A stretch of DNA of 64,000 nucleotides from Diaphorobacter caeni (GCF_015354245.1 NZ_JADKYZ010000006.1:360776-424775), one strand, 5' to 3'. Positions 17,162 through 26,334 are shown, counted from the stretch's first letter. Numbers and translations: made by a program. Notes: generated by a model from the letters alone, not told the origin.

Positions 17162-19210
17162 ATGTCTTATCTAGTGCTTGCCCGTAAATACCGTCCCAAG
17201 ACCTTCTCCGAGATGGTGGGGCAGGAGCATGTCGTTCAGGCGCTGACCAATGCGCTCACGCAGCAGCGGCTGCACCATGCCTATCTGTTCACGGGTACGC
17301 GCGGGGTTGGCAAGACGACGGTGTCGCGCATTCTGGCCAAGTCGCTCAATTGCCAGGGGCCGGATGGGCAGGGCGGCATCACGGCCACGCCGTGCGGTGT
17401 CTGCCCGGCGTGCATGGACATCGACAGCGGCCGTTTCCCCGACTACACCGAGTTGGACGCCGCGTCCAATCGCGGCGTGGACGAGGTGCAGGGGCTGCTG
17501 GAGCAGGCGGTCTACAAGCCGGTGCAGGGCCGCTTCAAGGTCTTCATGATCGACGAGGTGCACATGCTGACCAACACGGCGTTCAACGCCATGCTGAAGA
17601 CGCTGGAGGAGCCGCCCGAATACCTCAAGTTCGTGCTGGCCACGACCGATCCGCAGAAGGTGCCGGTGACGGTGCTCAGCCGCTGCCTGCAGTTCAACCT
17701 GCGCCCGATGGCTCCCGAGACGGTGCTGGAGCACCTCACGCGGGTGCTGGGCGAGGAGCAGGTGCAGGCCGATCAGGGTGCGCTGCGGTTGCTGTCGCGC
17801 GCGGCGCGGGGCTCGATGCGCGATGCGCTGAGCCTGACCGATCAGGCGATTGCCTTCGGCAGCGGCAAGCTCGAGGAAGCGGGCGTGCGCCAGATGCTGG
17901 GCAGCGTGGACCGCACCTATGTGTTCCGCCTGATTGACGCGCTCGCTCGCGCCGATGGCCGCACGGTGGTCGAGACGGTGGACGAGCTGCGCACGAACGG
18001 GCTGTCCGCCGCGTCGACGCTGGAAGAAATGAGCACGGTGCTGCAGCGCATGGCCGTGCTGCAGGCGGTGCCGAACATGGCGGCGAGCATCGATCCGCAT
18101 GACGCCGAGGCGCAGGAGATGGCGCGTCTGGCGACGATCATGCCGGCCGATGAGACGCAACTGCTCTACAGCATGTGCCTGCACGGCCGAGCCGAGCTGG
18201 GTCTGGCACCCGATGAATATGCGGCGCTGACCATGGTGCTGCTGCGCCTGCTGGCTTTCAAAAAGCCGTCGGATGGCGCGACGCAAGGCACCGCATCAAC
18301 GGCTGGCAACCCAGTCGAGGCTGAAAAAAAAACTCTGACGCAGTCTGAACCCGCTCCGGCGGTTGAGCGGCATCAAGCTCCGCCGGTGGGTTCGCGTCCC
18401 GCCGAGCGCCTCGTAGAGCGCCCAGTGGAGCGTGCGGCGCCGGAGCCGGTCGTGGCGATGCGGCCGCCTGTCGCCGTGCGGGTGGATCCTGAACCGGAGC
18501 CAGAACCAGCGCCTGCACATCGGCCGCCTTCTGCTCCACATGTCGAGTCGCCGCAGCAGCGCCAGTCCCATCAGTCTTCGCCGTCTCAGTCACAAGCACC
18601 AGCCCAGGCGCAACCCCAGCCCCAGGCACAGAGCCATGCGGCCATGCGCCTTCCGGTGCGCACGCCCGAGGAGGTGGCGCATCCTCCCGTGGAGATGCAT
18701 GACGACGGCATGCCTCCACCCGACGCCGATACTTTCGACATTCCGGTGCGTCATGCGCCCGAGCCGGGCATGCGCACGCAGGCGCACAGCCTGGGTGGGC
18801 ACTCCGCATTGCAGCGCCTGGTGCCGACGGCGGAGGGCGAGGTCTGGTACCAGACGGTGCAGGAGATGGTCGCTGCGGGCTCCATCCATGCGCTGGTGCG
18901 CGAGCTGGCGCTGCAGTCGCAGCTGATCGCACGCGATCAGGACCACTGGCTGCTGCGCGTGGAGCGCGAATCGCTGAATCAGCCCGCGGCGCGCGAAAAG
19001 CTGCGCGCGGCGCTGGAGGCGGCGGGGCACACGCGGCAGATTTCGGTGGAGGTCGGCAAGGTCCAGGACAGCCCGTCGCGCCGCAACGCCTATGCAGCCG
19101 CCCAGCGCCAGAAGCTGGCCGAAGACATCGTTCAGAGCGATCCGCGCGTGCAGCAGCTGATCCGGGACTTCGGGGCGAAGATCGTTCCGGGGAGCATCCG
19201 TCCGGCTTGA
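17162..19210 (+). CDS. dnaX: DNA polymerase III subunits gamma/tau
   Basis: Clamp-loader ATPase of the replicative polymerase, 682 aa. Residues 1-380 are domains I-III: RKYRPKTFSEMVGQEHV, Walker A GTRGVGKT (45-52), zinc cysteines C64, C78, C81 and C84, Walker B VFMIDEVHML, and the SRC motif in VLSRCLQFNLRP. A long P/Q/E-rich linker (about 385-560) leads to the tau-specific C-terminus, which ends in QQLIRDFGAKIVPGSIRPA. The ATG at 17162 matches the family start (MSYLVLARKYRP); the frame is open upstream but passes through the SRP RNA. The gene is first in the conserved dnaX-ybaB-recR order. An A9 run just after domain III may produce gamma; it is annotated separately. Confidence 0.97.
   Translation: MSYLVLARKYRPKTFSEMVGQEHVVQALTNALTQQRLHHAYLFTGTRGVGKTTVSRILAKSLNCQGPDGQGGITATPCGVCPACMDIDSGRFPDYTELDAASNRGVDEVQGLLEQAVYKPVQGRFKVFMIDEVHMLTNTAFNAMLKTLEEPPEYLKFVLATTDPQKVPVTVLSRCLQFNLRPMAPETVLEHLTRVLGEEQVQADQGALRLLSRAARGSMRDALSLTDQAIAFGSGKLEEAGVRQMLGSVDRTYVFRLIDALARADGRTVVETVDELRTNGLSAASTLEEMSTVLQRMAVLQAVPNMAASIDPHDAEAQEMARLATIMPADETQLLYSMCLHGRAELGLAPDEYAALTMVLLRLLAFKKPSDGATQGTASTAGNPVEAEKKTLTQSEPAPAVERHQAPPVGSRPAERLVERPVERAAPEPVVAMRPPVAVRVDPEPEPEPAPAHRPPSAPHVESPQQRQSHQSSPSQSQAPAQAQPQPQAQSHAAMRLPVRTPEEVAHPPVEMHDDGMPPPDADTFDIPVRHAPEPGMRTQAHSLGGHSALQRLVPTAEGEVWYQTVQEMVAAGSIHALVRELALQSQLIARDQDHWLLRVERESLNQPAAREKLRAALEAAGHTRQISVEVGKVQDSPSRRNAYAAAQRQKLAEDIVQSDPRVQQLIRDFGAKIVPGSIRPA
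18324..18348 (+). promoter_or_regulatory. Candidate slippage/frameshift site producing the gamma subunit
   Basis: Nine consecutive A residues (18324-18332) follow directly after the domain III-linker boundary of dnaX. In the -1 frame a TGA occurs at 18346-18348, adding NSDAV after EKK and giving a product of about 395 aa. In the +1 frame a TGA occurs at 18336-18338. A hairpin CCGCTC/GAGCGG lies at 18351-18370. Thermus dnaX makes gamma by slippage on an A9 run, and E. coli by a -1 ribosomal frameshift on A6G. The same mechanism here is inferred from position and stops, not shown. Confidence 0.65.
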
Positions 19211-19345
19211 CCCGGCATCGGGGCCGGGCCGCAAAGACCGTCCGGTTTCTGCAGGCTCGCGCTTTCGTCGCACAATGGCTGTTTCGTTCTTTTTCGTCCG
19301 TTTTTCACCCATTCAACCCATTCATAAAAAGCAAAGGAATTCACC

Positions 19346-19678
19346 ATGTTCAACAAGGGACAGCTCGCCGGTCTGATGAAGCAGGCACAGGCCATGCAGG
19401 ACAACATGAAGAAGGCTCAGGACGAACTGGGCAACATCGAAGTCGAAGGCGAGTCCGGTGCAGGTCTCGTCAAGGTGGTGATGACCTGCAAGCACGACGT
19501 CAAGCGCGTGACCATCGACCCGAGCCTGCTGGCCGACGACAAGGACATGCTGGAAGACCTCGTGGCGGCAGCCTTCAACGCCGCTGTGCGCAAGGCCGAA
19601 GAGACCTCGCAGGAGAAAATGGCGAAGATCACCGCCGGCATGCCGGGCCTGCCTGGCGGCATGAAGTTCCCCTTCTGA
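19346..19678 (+). CDS. ybaB: YbaB/EbfC nucleoid-associated protein
   Basis: Small dimeric DNA-binding protein of the YbaB/EbfC family, 110 aa, which coats the nucleoid and is encoded with dnaX and recR in many bacteria. It starts [21 protein letters not shown], a long amphipathic helix, and contains [30 protein letters not shown] and [16 protein letters not shown], the conserved core. The C-terminus [12 protein letters not shown] is the usual glycine/methionine-rich tail. The spacing of 135 bp after dnaX and 33 bp before recR suggests one operon. Confidence 0.96.
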   Translation: MFNKGQLAGLMKQAQAMQDNMKKAQDELGNIEVEGESGAGLVKVVMTCKHDVKRVTIDPSLLADDKDMLEDLVAAAFNAAVRKAEETSQEKMAKITAGMPGLPGGMKFPF

Positions 19679-19711
19679 TCGCCGCTGCATTGAACGGATA
19701 CGCGAGCGCCG

Positions 19712-20302
19712 ATGTCTGACACGAGTTCTCTGGACGCTCTGATTCAGGCGCTGCGGCGACTGCCCGGAGTCGGCATCAAGTCTGCGCAGCGCATGGCGTT
19801 TCACATGCTGCAGCATGACCGCGAAGGCGCTCAACTGCTCTCGCGCGCGCTGCACGAGGCGTCCAGCTCGATCCGCCATTGCGAGCGCTGCCACACGTTC
19901 ACCGAAGGCGCGGTCTGCGAGGTCTGCTCTGATGAGGGGCGCGACGTGTCGCGGCTGTGCGTGGTGGAAACGCCCGCGGACCAATCCGCGATGGAGCGCA
20001 CCGGGGCGTTCAAGGGCCTGTACTTCGTGCTGATGGGGCGGCTCTCGCCGCTCGATGGCGTCGGCCCCAAGGACATCGGCGTCAAGAAGCTCATAGAGCG
20101 TGCCACCGATGGCGTGGTGCAGGAGGTCATCCTCGCCACCAGTTTCACCGCCGAGGGCGAAGCCACGGCCTATGCCATTGGCGAGGCGCTTCGGCCGCGC
20201 GGCGTGCAGGTCACGCGTCTGGCGCGCGGCGTGCCGGTGGGCAGCGAGCTCGAATTCGTCGATCTGGGCACGATCGCCCATGCGCTCGCGGATCGGCGCT
20301 GA
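19712..20302 (+). CDS. recR: Recombination mediator RecR
   Basis: Loads RecA with RecO/RecF at single-strand gaps. The 196-aa protein has the N-terminal helix-hairpin-helix ([20 protein letters not shown]), a C4 zinc finger (CERC...CEVC), a Toprim domain ([39 protein letters not shown]) and the C-terminal Walker-B-like segment [20 protein letters not shown]. Length is typical (about 198 aa). It is the last gene of the dnaX-ybaB-recR cluster. Confidence 0.97.
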   Translation: MSDTSSLDALIQALRRLPGVGIKSAQRMAFHMLQHDREGAQLLSRALHEASSSIRHCERCHTFTEGAVCEVCSDEGRDVSRLCVVETPADQSAMERTGAFKGLYFVLMGRLSPLDGVGPKDIGVKKLIERATDGVVQEVILATSFTAEGEATAYAIGEALRPRGVQVTRLARGVPVGSELEFVDLGTIAHALADRR

Positions 20303-20415
20303 AAAGCGCTGAACTCCGCTGAGCTGTTTGCGCTCATCGGCGGCGCACAAGGCATTTCGGTGCCCTAAAATGCTCTTCTTTTAATAGCTGCGAAATCCGC
20401 AGAAGAGGGAAGAGC

Positions 20416-20820
20416 ATGTCCATGCATGTCGCGCGTTTCACCGTTGCCTACTGGTGCATTCTGGTCGCCGTGTTGTTGCCCATTGGCTGCGCGATGCTGG
20501 CCAAGCGCGGCAGCTTCCGCATGGACAAGGACAACCACGATCCGCGTCGCTGGCTGGCCGATCAGTCCGGCTGGCGCGCCCGCGCCAACGCCGCGCAGGC
20601 CAACAGCTATGAGACGCTTCCTTTCTTCATCGGTGCGGTCATCATCGCCCACCAGCTCGGCGCGGCGCAGACACCGCTCGACATGCTGGCGCTGGCCTTC
20701 GTGTTTCTGCGCGTGCTCTACATCGTGATGTACGTTGGCGATCTTCCGATGGCGCGCAGCATGATCTGGGGCGCGGGCTTCCTGGTGAACATCGGCATCT
20801 TGTTTCTCGGATATCGCTGA
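20416..20820 (+). CDS. MAPEG family membrane protein
   Basis: A 134-aa four-helix inner-membrane protein of the MAPEG superfamily (relatives of microsomal glutathione transferase and prostaglandin synthases). Typical features are the short N-terminal tail before helix 1, the loop RVAGW-like segment here seen as DPRRWLADQSGWRARANAAQ, ANSYETLPFFIGAVIIAHQ in helix 2, and FLRVLYIVMYVGDLPMARS before helix 4. The substrate is unknown. The ATG at 20416 has a GAGGGAAGAG ribosome site. It follows recR by 113 bp. Confidence 0.85.
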   Translation: MSMHVARFTVAYWCILVAVLLPIGCAMLAKRGSFRMDKDNHDPRRWLADQSGWRARANAAQANSYETLPFFIGAVIIAHQLGAAQTPLDMLALAFVFLRVLYIVMYVGDLPMARSMIWGAGFLVNIGILFLGYR

Positions 20821-21020
20821 GCTTTCCCTGCGCTTCAAGATGCCTGACGCCATGCCTGTCCGCAGGCGGGATGGCTGTCCATCGGGCCGCTTGTCCTGGA
20901 GAGCGGATCACGGGAACTATCCGGCGCAATCCGGTCTACGTAGTTCTCCTCAGGGATTGCCCCTGATGACGTTCCGGGGCACACTCGGGCATTATTGCTG
21001 CAGTGCAGCATTTTGTTGAA

Positions 21021-22073
21021 ATGACCTCTTCTTCCATTTCCCGTCGACAACTGGGCTTGCGAGCGGTATCCGCACTCGTGGCGTGCGCCGCCGCCCAGAG
21101 CTCCGTGCGGGCGCAGGTGGGAGCGCGCGCGAATGCGCCGCTGCGCATCGCGGTGGGGGGCAAGGGCGATCTCTACTATCTTCCGCTCACGGTGGCGGAG
21201 CGGCTCGGCTACTTCAAGGACGAGGGCCTGCGGGTCGAGATCGAGGATTTTCCCGGCGGCGCGCCGGCTCTCGAGGCCGTGCGAAGCGGTCGCGCGGACG
21301 TGGGGTGCGGCGCGTACGAGCGTCTTATCGAGCAGCAGGCGCTCGGCTTCAACCTGCGCAGTCTGGTGCTGATGGGGCGCACGCCGCAGATGGTGCTGGC
21401 CGCTTCGGTGAAGAACTGGCCCAAGAAGCCGGTCGAAAGCGTCAAGGAGCTGCGCATCGGCGTGGCCGCTCAAGGATCGTCATCGCAGTTTTTTGCCAAT
21501 CTGTGGCTGATGCAGGTGGGCATTCCCGCCGATCAGGTCGAGTTTGTCGGCGTGGGCACGGGCTCTGCGGCGATCACCGCGTTGCGGCAGGGGCGCGTCC
21601 ATGCGCTGTGTCATGTCGATCCGCTGATCACGCTGCTCGAGCAGCGCGGCGAGGTGCGGATTCTTGCCGACACCCGCACGCTCAAGGGTTCGGCTGATTT
21701 TTATGGTGGTCCCATGCCTGGGGCCTGCATGTATGCGCCGCAGGCGTATGCCCAGCGGCATCTGCGCGAGGTGCAGTCGCTGGTGAACGCGATGGTGCAT
21801 GCGCTCAAGTGGATGCAGACGGCAGGGCCGGTCGATCTGGCGCGCATCGTGCCGATGCAGTATTGGCTTGATGATCGCGGTGCCTATCTCGCGGCGTTCG
21901 AGAAGGTGCGGCAGACGCTGTCTCCCGATGGGCTGATGCCCGGCGAAGGTCCGGCGACGGCGCTCAGGGCGGTGGCGCGGCTGCGCGAGAGGCAGACGGC
22001 GCCGCGCGTGAATCTGGCGCTCACCTACAACAACGAATGGGTGATGCGGGCCAAGGAGAAATTCCAGGTCTAG
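21021..22073 (+). CDS. ABC transporter substrate-binding protein, NMT1/SsuA-like
   Basis: Predicted periplasmic binding protein of the nitrate/sulfonate/taurine or pyrimidine-precursor type, about 350 aa. The core follows the family: LRIAVGGKGDLYYLPLTVAERLGYFKDEGLRVEIEDFPGG, then ALEAVRSGRADVGCGAYERLIEQQ. The N-terminus SSISRRQLGLRAVSALVACAAA has a twin-arginine-like SRRQLG and a hydrophobic stretch, so Tat export is possible. The ATG at 21021 is preferred over a GTG at 21003. No permease or ATPase gene is adjacent, so it is an orphan binding protein in this window. The ligand is unknown. Confidence 0.8.
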   Translation: MTSSSISRRQLGLRAVSALVACAAAQSSVRAQVGARANAPLRIAVGGKGDLYYLPLTVAERLGYFKDEGLRVEIEDFPGGAPALEAVRSGRADVGCGAYERLIEQQALGFNLRSLVLMGRTPQMVLAASVKNWPKKPVESVKELRIGVAAQGSSSQFFANLWLMQVGIPADQVEFVGVGTGSAAITALRQGRVHALCHVDPLITLLEQRGEVRILADTRTLKGSADFYGGPMPGACMYAPQAYAQRHLREVQSLVNAMVHALKWMQTAGPVDLARIVPMQYWLDDRGAYLAAFEKVRQTLSPDGLMPGEGPATALRAVARLRERQTAPRVNLALTYNNEWVMRAKEKFQV

Positions 22074-22089
22074 AAGACGCCATAGGGAG

Positions 22090-22243
22090 CCTCTGCACGA
22101 ATCAGATCGACGCGTGCTAGCGCAGCCTCGGGCGGTCTTCGGCGTTGAAAATCCTCGTGATAGCTACGGCTATCACTGCGGTTTCCGCCTTGAATCCCAT
22201 CCCGATCTGCATCTAGCCGCTTGACGATCGATTCGTGCAGAGG
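22090..22243. repeat. 154-bp MITE-like element with 14-bp terminal inverted repeats
   Basis: The ends CCTCTGCACGAATC (22090-22103) and GATTCGTGCAGAGG (22230-22243) are perfect inverted repeats. Inside is an 8-bp perfect hairpin GTGATAGC-TACG-GCTATCAC (22157-22176), nested in GGCG/CGCC. It has no coding capacity. The structure suggests a non-autonomous mobile element or REP-like repeat. It sits between two genes, just before a terminator. No second copy was found in the window. Confidence 0.6.
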
Positions 22244-22261
22244 TTCCCTGGAGCGGACACA

Positions 22262-22307
22262 AAAGCAAAGGGCCTGCAGACACCATCGTCTGCAGGCCCT
22301 TTGCTTT
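22262..22307. terminator. Strong bidirectional terminator
   Basis: A 20-bp perfect stem, AAAGCAAAGGGCCTGCAGAC (22262-22281) and its complement (22288-22307), with a 6-nt loop and A/T-rich flanks. It lies between the convergent binding-protein gene and mltD. Confidence 0.88.
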
Positions 22308-22321
22308 GTCAGCACTCGCGC

Positions 22322-23926
22322 TCAGCGTTTGCGCTTGGAGGCGGGCGCCGCAGCTGCTGCCTTGCGTGGAGTGGCTGCTGCCGATTTTGCTGGCGTCTTT
22401 GCGGAACCCTTGCTCTTGGCAGAGGCGTTGCCTGAAGCGCGGGCGTGGGAGGCGGTTTCATGCGACCTTGACGAGCGCGCATTGTTGGCGAACGAGGTCG
22501 ACGCGAGACGCACCGGCAGGTACATGGTGACCTGTTCGCCGCCCTTGAAGCGGCTCGAGGTCTTGACGTCATTCCAGTCGGCCACGTCGGAGGCGCTGAC
22601 CTTGTATCGGGCGGCGATGGCGGCCACGGTCTCGCCGCGCTTGTTGGCGCGCACGACGGTGCGGCGGTTCACGATCTCGGGGGTGAAGGAGATCTGTCCG
22701 TTGTCGGCCAGTTGGCTGGAAACGTCCTGCTGCGTGGTGGCGGCGCGCGGAACCATCAGGGCCGAACCGGCCTTGATCATCATGCGCGGCGGAATGCCGT
22801 TGACCCGGCGCAGGTCGGTCTCGTCAATGCCGAGGCGGCTTGCGGCGTTGGCCACCGTCATGGTGTTGGGCACGCTCCAGACGGTCCAGCTTGCGTACTG
22901 ACCCTGGTTGTGCGCCTCGAGGTTTCTGCGGAAGACCTGTGCGTTGTCCCAAGGCAGCAGAATGCGCGGCGTGCCGGCGGCCAGAATCGCCGGCTTGTGG
23001 TAGGACGGGTTGAGCGCGCGGAAATCCTCTTCGCGGATGCCTGCGAGCTTGGCGACCAGAGACACGTCGATGTCGCGCGTGATGTCCACGGCCTGAAAGT
23101 ACGGATGGTTCTCGATCAGCGGCAGCTCGGAGTTGAAGCCCGTGGGATTGGCCACGATGTTCTTGACGGCCTGCAGCTTGGGCACGTACAGGCGCGTCTC
23201 GTTGGGCATGTTCAGCTCTTGGTAGCTGGTGCCGAGGCCGAGCTTTTCATTGCGCGCGATGGCACGGGCGACGCTGCCTTCGCCCCAGTTGTAGGCGGCC
23301 AGCGCCAGGTGCCAGTCGCCGAACATGCCGTAGAGCTTCTGCAGGTAGTCGAGTGCGGCGCGGGTGGACGCGAGCACGTCGCGGCGGTCGTCGCGGAAGG
23401 CGTTCTGCTTGAGGTCGAAATAGGTGCCCGTGGCGGGCATGAACTGCCACATGCCAGCGGCCTTGGCGGTCGAGACGGCCTGCGGGTTGAAGGCGCTCTC
23501 GATGTAGGGCAGCAGCGCGAGCTCGGTCGGCATGCCACGGCGCTCGAGTTCCTCGACGATGTGGAACAGGTATTTGCTCGATCGCTCGGTCATGCGGAAC
23601 ATGTAGTCCGGGCGGGTGGAGTACCACTGCTCGCGGTCGCGCACCAGCTCGTTCTGCAGATCGGGCATGGCGAAGCCGCGGCGGATGCGGTCCCACAGAT
23701 CGGCCGGTGCCTTGATGCCTGTCACGTCGTAGTTGGTGCTGCCCAGCTCATACGGCGAGATGGGACTCAGCGGACCGCTGGGATAGTTGGGGGTGATGTG
23801 CTGCGGCACGGAGGTGGTTTCCGTGGCCGGCTTGCCCGTTGGCGCGCTGGGCGCGGGGGCATTGTTGGTCGCACAACCAGCGAGCCAGACGAGGCTGGCG
23901 AGTCCGAGAATTTGGAGAAGTCTCAT
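22322..23926 (-). CDS. mltD: Membrane-bound lytic murein transglycosylase D
   Basis: Outer-membrane lipoprotein that cleaves peptidoglycan glycan strands to 1,6-anhydro products. The N-terminus MRLLQILGLASLVWLAGC has a lipobox (LAGC). The SLT domain holds the catalytic glutamate in LLPYIESAFNPQAVSTAKAAGMWQFM, with ALAAYNWGEGSVARAIARN further on. LysM-like peptidoglycan-binding modules follow (around WTVWSVPNTMTVANAASRL and VRANKRGETVAAIAARYKV), then a basic Ser/Ala/Lys tail. The start at 23926 overlaps the gloB stop as ATGA; an in-frame ATG at 23944 adds six residues. The product is 534 aa. Confidence 0.92.
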   Translation of the reverse strand: MRLLQILGLASLVWLAGCATNNAPAPSAPTGKPATETTSVPQHITPNYPSGPLSPISPYELGSTNYDVTGIKAPADLWDRIRRGFAMPDLQNELVRDREQWYSTRPDYMFRMTERSSKYLFHIVEELERRGMPTELALLPYIESAFNPQAVSTAKAAGMWQFMPATGTYFDLKQNAFRDDRRDVLASTRAALDYLQKLYGMFGDWHLALAAYNWGEGSVARAIARNEKLGLGTSYQELNMPNETRLYVPKLQAVKNIVANPTGFNSELPLIENHPYFQAVDITRDIDVSLVAKLAGIREEDFRALNPSYHKPAILAAGTPRILLPWDNAQVFRRNLEAHNQGQYASWTVWSVPNTMTVANAASRLGIDETDLRRVNGIPPRMMIKAGSALMVPRAATTQQDVSSQLADNGQISFTPEIVNRRTVVRANKRGETVAAIAARYKVSASDVADWNDVKTSSRFKGGEQVTMYLPVRLASTSFANNARSSRSHETASHARASGNASAKSKGSAKTPAKSAAATPRKAAAAAPASKRKR

Positions 23927-24699
23927 CGGAAGTTGTTTTTCCATTCACGCAACGCCGTCAGGACGGACGTCGCATCGCTTGGGTTGACACGCGCATCGAA
24001 CCCCTTGGCCGACTGGGCGACCTCGGACTCGCGCGTGCGAAGAAAGGGATTGATTGCCAGCTCGGTGGCGATGCTGGACGGCAGCGTGGGCTGATCCGCA
24101 TCACGCAGCGCGATGCAATCCTTCTGGTACTTGAGCAGTGCGGCGTTGCCGGGTTCCACGGCACGCGCGAATTTCAAGTTAGAAAGTGTGTACTCATGGG
24201 CGCAGCAGACCCGCGTCTCGCCGGGCAGGGCGGCGAGCGCATCGAGCGATGTCTGCATCTGCGCCGGCGTGCCTTCGAACAGGCGACCGCAGCCGCCGGA
24301 AAACAGGGTGTCGCCGCAGAACAGCACGGGCGTGCCGTCCAGATCGGGACAGTAAAAAGCAATGTGCCCGGAGGTGTGGCCGGGCACATCAATGACGTGA
24401 AACTGGAGACCCATCTCTTCGACGACATCCCCTTGGACGAGGCGGGTGATGGGATCGGGCATGATCTCGTGCGCCGGGCCGTAGACGCGCGCTCCGGTGC
24501 CCGCATGCAGGTCTTCCACCCCGCCGACATGATCGCCGTGGTGATGGGTGACTAGAATGGCTGCCAGCGACAATCCCGAGCCGCGCAGGACGTCGAAGAC
24601 GGCGTCGGCATCGCCCGGATCCACCACGATGGCGCTCTTGCCATCGTGCATCATCCAGATGTAGTTGTCGGAGAAAGCGGGCAGTGGCAACAGGTTCAT
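23923..24699 (-). CDS. gloB: Hydroxyacylglutathione hydrolase (glyoxalase II)
   Basis: Metallo-beta-lactamase-fold thioesterase that hydrolyses S-lactoylglutathione to lactate and glutathione in methylglyoxal detoxification. The 258-aa protein has [15 protein letters not shown] at the start, the metal site THHHGDHVGGV, the conserved DVPGHTSGHIAFY and FCGDTLFSGGCGRLFEGT, and CAHEYTLSNLKFA. Length is standard. The start at 24699 lies in a CATG shared with the divergent methyltransferase gene, so the two start codons overlap. mltD follows with a 4-bp overlap. Confidence 0.95.
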   Translation of the reverse strand: MNLLPLPAFSDNYIWMMHDGKSAIVVDPGDADAVFDVLRGSGLSLAAILVTHHHGDHVGGVEDLHAGTGARVYGPAHEIMPDPITRLVQGDVVEEMGLQFHVIDVPGHTSGHIAFYCPDLDGTPVLFCGDTLFSGGCGRLFEGTPAQMQTSLDALAALPGETRVCCAHEYTLSNLKFARAVEPGNAALLKYQKDCIALRDADQPTLPSSIATELAINPFLRTRESEVAQSAKGFDARVNPSDATSVLTALREWKNNFR

Positions 24700-25534
24700 G
24701 AACAGCGAAATTATAAGTTTGCACAACTGGCTTACGACTCCCCCGGGACGCTATGTGCTGGAGTGGGAGCAGGAGCGCTTTGACGAGCTCGTCGCGGACC
24801 GGTTTGGCTACCATGCGCTGCAACTGGGGATGCCACGGCTCGTGGGCTTGCGGGCCAATCGCATGCCGCATCGTTTTCTTGCGCTGGGTCAGGCGCAGGC
24901 CATGATACTAGAGAGGCAGGCGCTTGCCGATAGCGAGCAGCCAGATGATTCAAAAGAATCATTGCAAAAGGCGGACCTGCATGCCGAGCCGGAAATGCTG
25001 CCGTTTGGCGAAGCCAGCCTTGATCTGGTGCTGCTTCCGCATGCTTTGGAAGACTGCACCGATCCGCACGCCGCGCTGCGCGAAGTGGAGCGGGTGCTCG
25101 TGCCGGAGGGGCAAGTGGTGATCAGCGGGCTGAATCCGTTCAGCCTGTGGGGCATCCGGCAGGCGCGTTCGCGCTTGCACCGTCGGCTGGGGCTGGGCGG
25201 GGCGCTGTATCTGCCGGACAAAGGCGAATTCATCGCTCCGGCCCGGCTGCGCGACTGGCTGCGGTTGCTGGGGTTTGAGTTGGATTCAATTAGTTTCGGT
25301 TGTTACAGACCGGCCGTGCGTTCCAGTCATTGGCTGGACACCTATGCATGGATGGACGCGCTCGGAGCCCGCTGGTGGCCGATTCTGGGTGCGGCCTACG
25401 TGATCGTGGCGACCAAGCGGGTGCAGGGCGTGCGGCTGATCGGCCCGTCCTGGCGCTCGGCCGCCCAGAAGGCGCCTGCGCCATCGCAGGTGCCGGTGGC
25501 GCATACGCAGCCACATCGTTTTCATCAGGAGTAG
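24698..25534 (+). CDS. SAM-dependent methyltransferase (class I, COG0500-type)
   Basis: Predicted methyltransferase of 278 aa. The N-terminal [24 protein letters not shown] and [12 protein letters not shown] are typical of a Burkholderiales group located next to gloB and rnhA. The motif II/III area is [33 protein letters not shown], followed by [19 protein letters not shown]. The usual glycine-rich motif I is weak and replaced by [12 protein letters not shown], so binding of SAM is inferred. The ATG at 24698 overlaps the gloB start in the opposite direction. rnhA follows within 7 bp, so the two are probably cotranscribed. Confidence 0.8.
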   Translation: MNSEIISLHNWLTTPPGRYVLEWEQERFDELVADRFGYHALQLGMPRLVGLRANRMPHRFLALGQAQAMILERQALADSEQPDDSKESLQKADLHAEPEMLPFGEASLDLVLLPHALEDCTDPHAALREVERVLVPEGQVVISGLNPFSLWGIRQARSRLHRRLGLGGALYLPDKGEFIAPARLRDWLRLLGFELDSISFGCYRPAVRSSHWLDTYAWMDALGARWWPILGAAYVIVATKRVQGVRLIGPSWRSAAQKAPAPSQVPVAHTQPHRFHQE

Positions 25535-25541
25535 TGATTCA

Positions 25542-25991
25542 GTGACGCAAGTAGTGATTTATACGGACGGGGCCTGCAAGGGCAATCCCGGGCCGGGAGG
25601 TTGGGGGGCGGTGCTCAGTTCGGGCAAATCCGAGAAGGAGCTGTTCGGCGGCGAGTTGGACACCACCAACAACAAGATGGAGCTGCTTGCGGTGATCGAG
25701 GCGCTCTCGGCGCTCAAGCGCCCGTGCGAAGTCGCGCTGTATCTGGACAGTCAGTACGTGCGCAAGGGTATCACCGAGTGGATTCACGGCTGGAAGAGGA
25801 AGAACTGGCGCACTGCCGGGGGTGATCCGGTCAAAAATGTGGAGCTGTGGAAGCGGCTTGACGAACTGGTGGCCAACGCCGGACACAAGATCGAATGGCA
25901 CTGGGTCAAGGGCCATGCGGGCGATCCGGGCAACGAGCGCGCGGATGCCTTGGCGAACAAGGGCGTGGACAAGGCGCTGGGCAGAATCTGA
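25542..25991 (+). CDS. rnhA: Ribonuclease HI
   Basis: Endonuclease that degrades the RNA strand of RNA-DNA hybrids in the cytoplasm. The 149-aa product has the whole catalytic set: Asp in [16 protein letters not shown], Glu in [13 protein letters not shown], Asp in LYLDSQYV, and Asp in NERADALAN, plus the handle region [20 protein letters not shown]. Length is close to E. coli RNase HI (155 aa). It lies 7 bp after the methyltransferase gene and converges on the thioredoxin gene. Confidence 0.97.
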   Translation: MTQVVIYTDGACKGNPGPGGWGAVLSSGKSEKELFGGELDTTNNKMELLAVIEALSALKRPCEVALYLDSQYVRKGITEWIHGWKRKNWRTAGGDPVKNVELWKRLDELVANAGHKIEWHWVKGHAGDPGNERADALANKGVDKALGRI

Positions 25992-26010
25992 AGCCTTTTC
26001 GGGTCTTGGT

Positions 26011-26334
26011 TCAGGCGATTTTGTCCACCGCTTCGTGAATGCTCTGTGCGCTCTCGGGGCGCACGAGGCGTTCGATCTCCTGGCCATCGCGCAGAAAGAT
26101 CAGCGTGGGCCAGAGCTTCACGCCGAAGCTGCGGCCAAGGCGCTGGCCCGGGCCGTCCTCGACCTTGACGTGGGCCACGTTGGCTTCGTCTTCGAGGGCC
26201 TGCTCGATCAGCGGTTGCGCACGTTGGCAGTGGCCGCACCATGGCGTGCCGAATTCGAGCACGATAGCGCCCTTGAGCTGGTCGACGGCTTCGCGGGTGG
26301 GCGGCGTGGCCGCATGTCGGGCGGTGAACGGCAT
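26011..26334 (-). CDS. Thioredoxin family protein (CGHC active site)
   Basis: A 107-aa thioredoxin-fold protein with active site TPWCGHCQRAQ and the cis-proline loop KLWPTLIFLRDG. CGHC is the protein-disulfide-isomerase type site and usually has a higher redox potential than the CGPC of TrxA. No signal peptide is seen, so it is likely cytoplasmic. It is the last gene of the minus-strand molybdenum cofactor cluster, 87 bp after moeA, and converges on rnhA. The partner is unknown. Confidence 0.85.
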   Translation of the reverse strand: MPFTARHAATPPTREAVDQLKGAIVLEFGTPWCGHCQRAQPLIEQALEDEANVAHVKVEDGPGQRLGRSFGVKLWPTLIFLRDGQEIERLVRPESAQSIHEAVDKIA

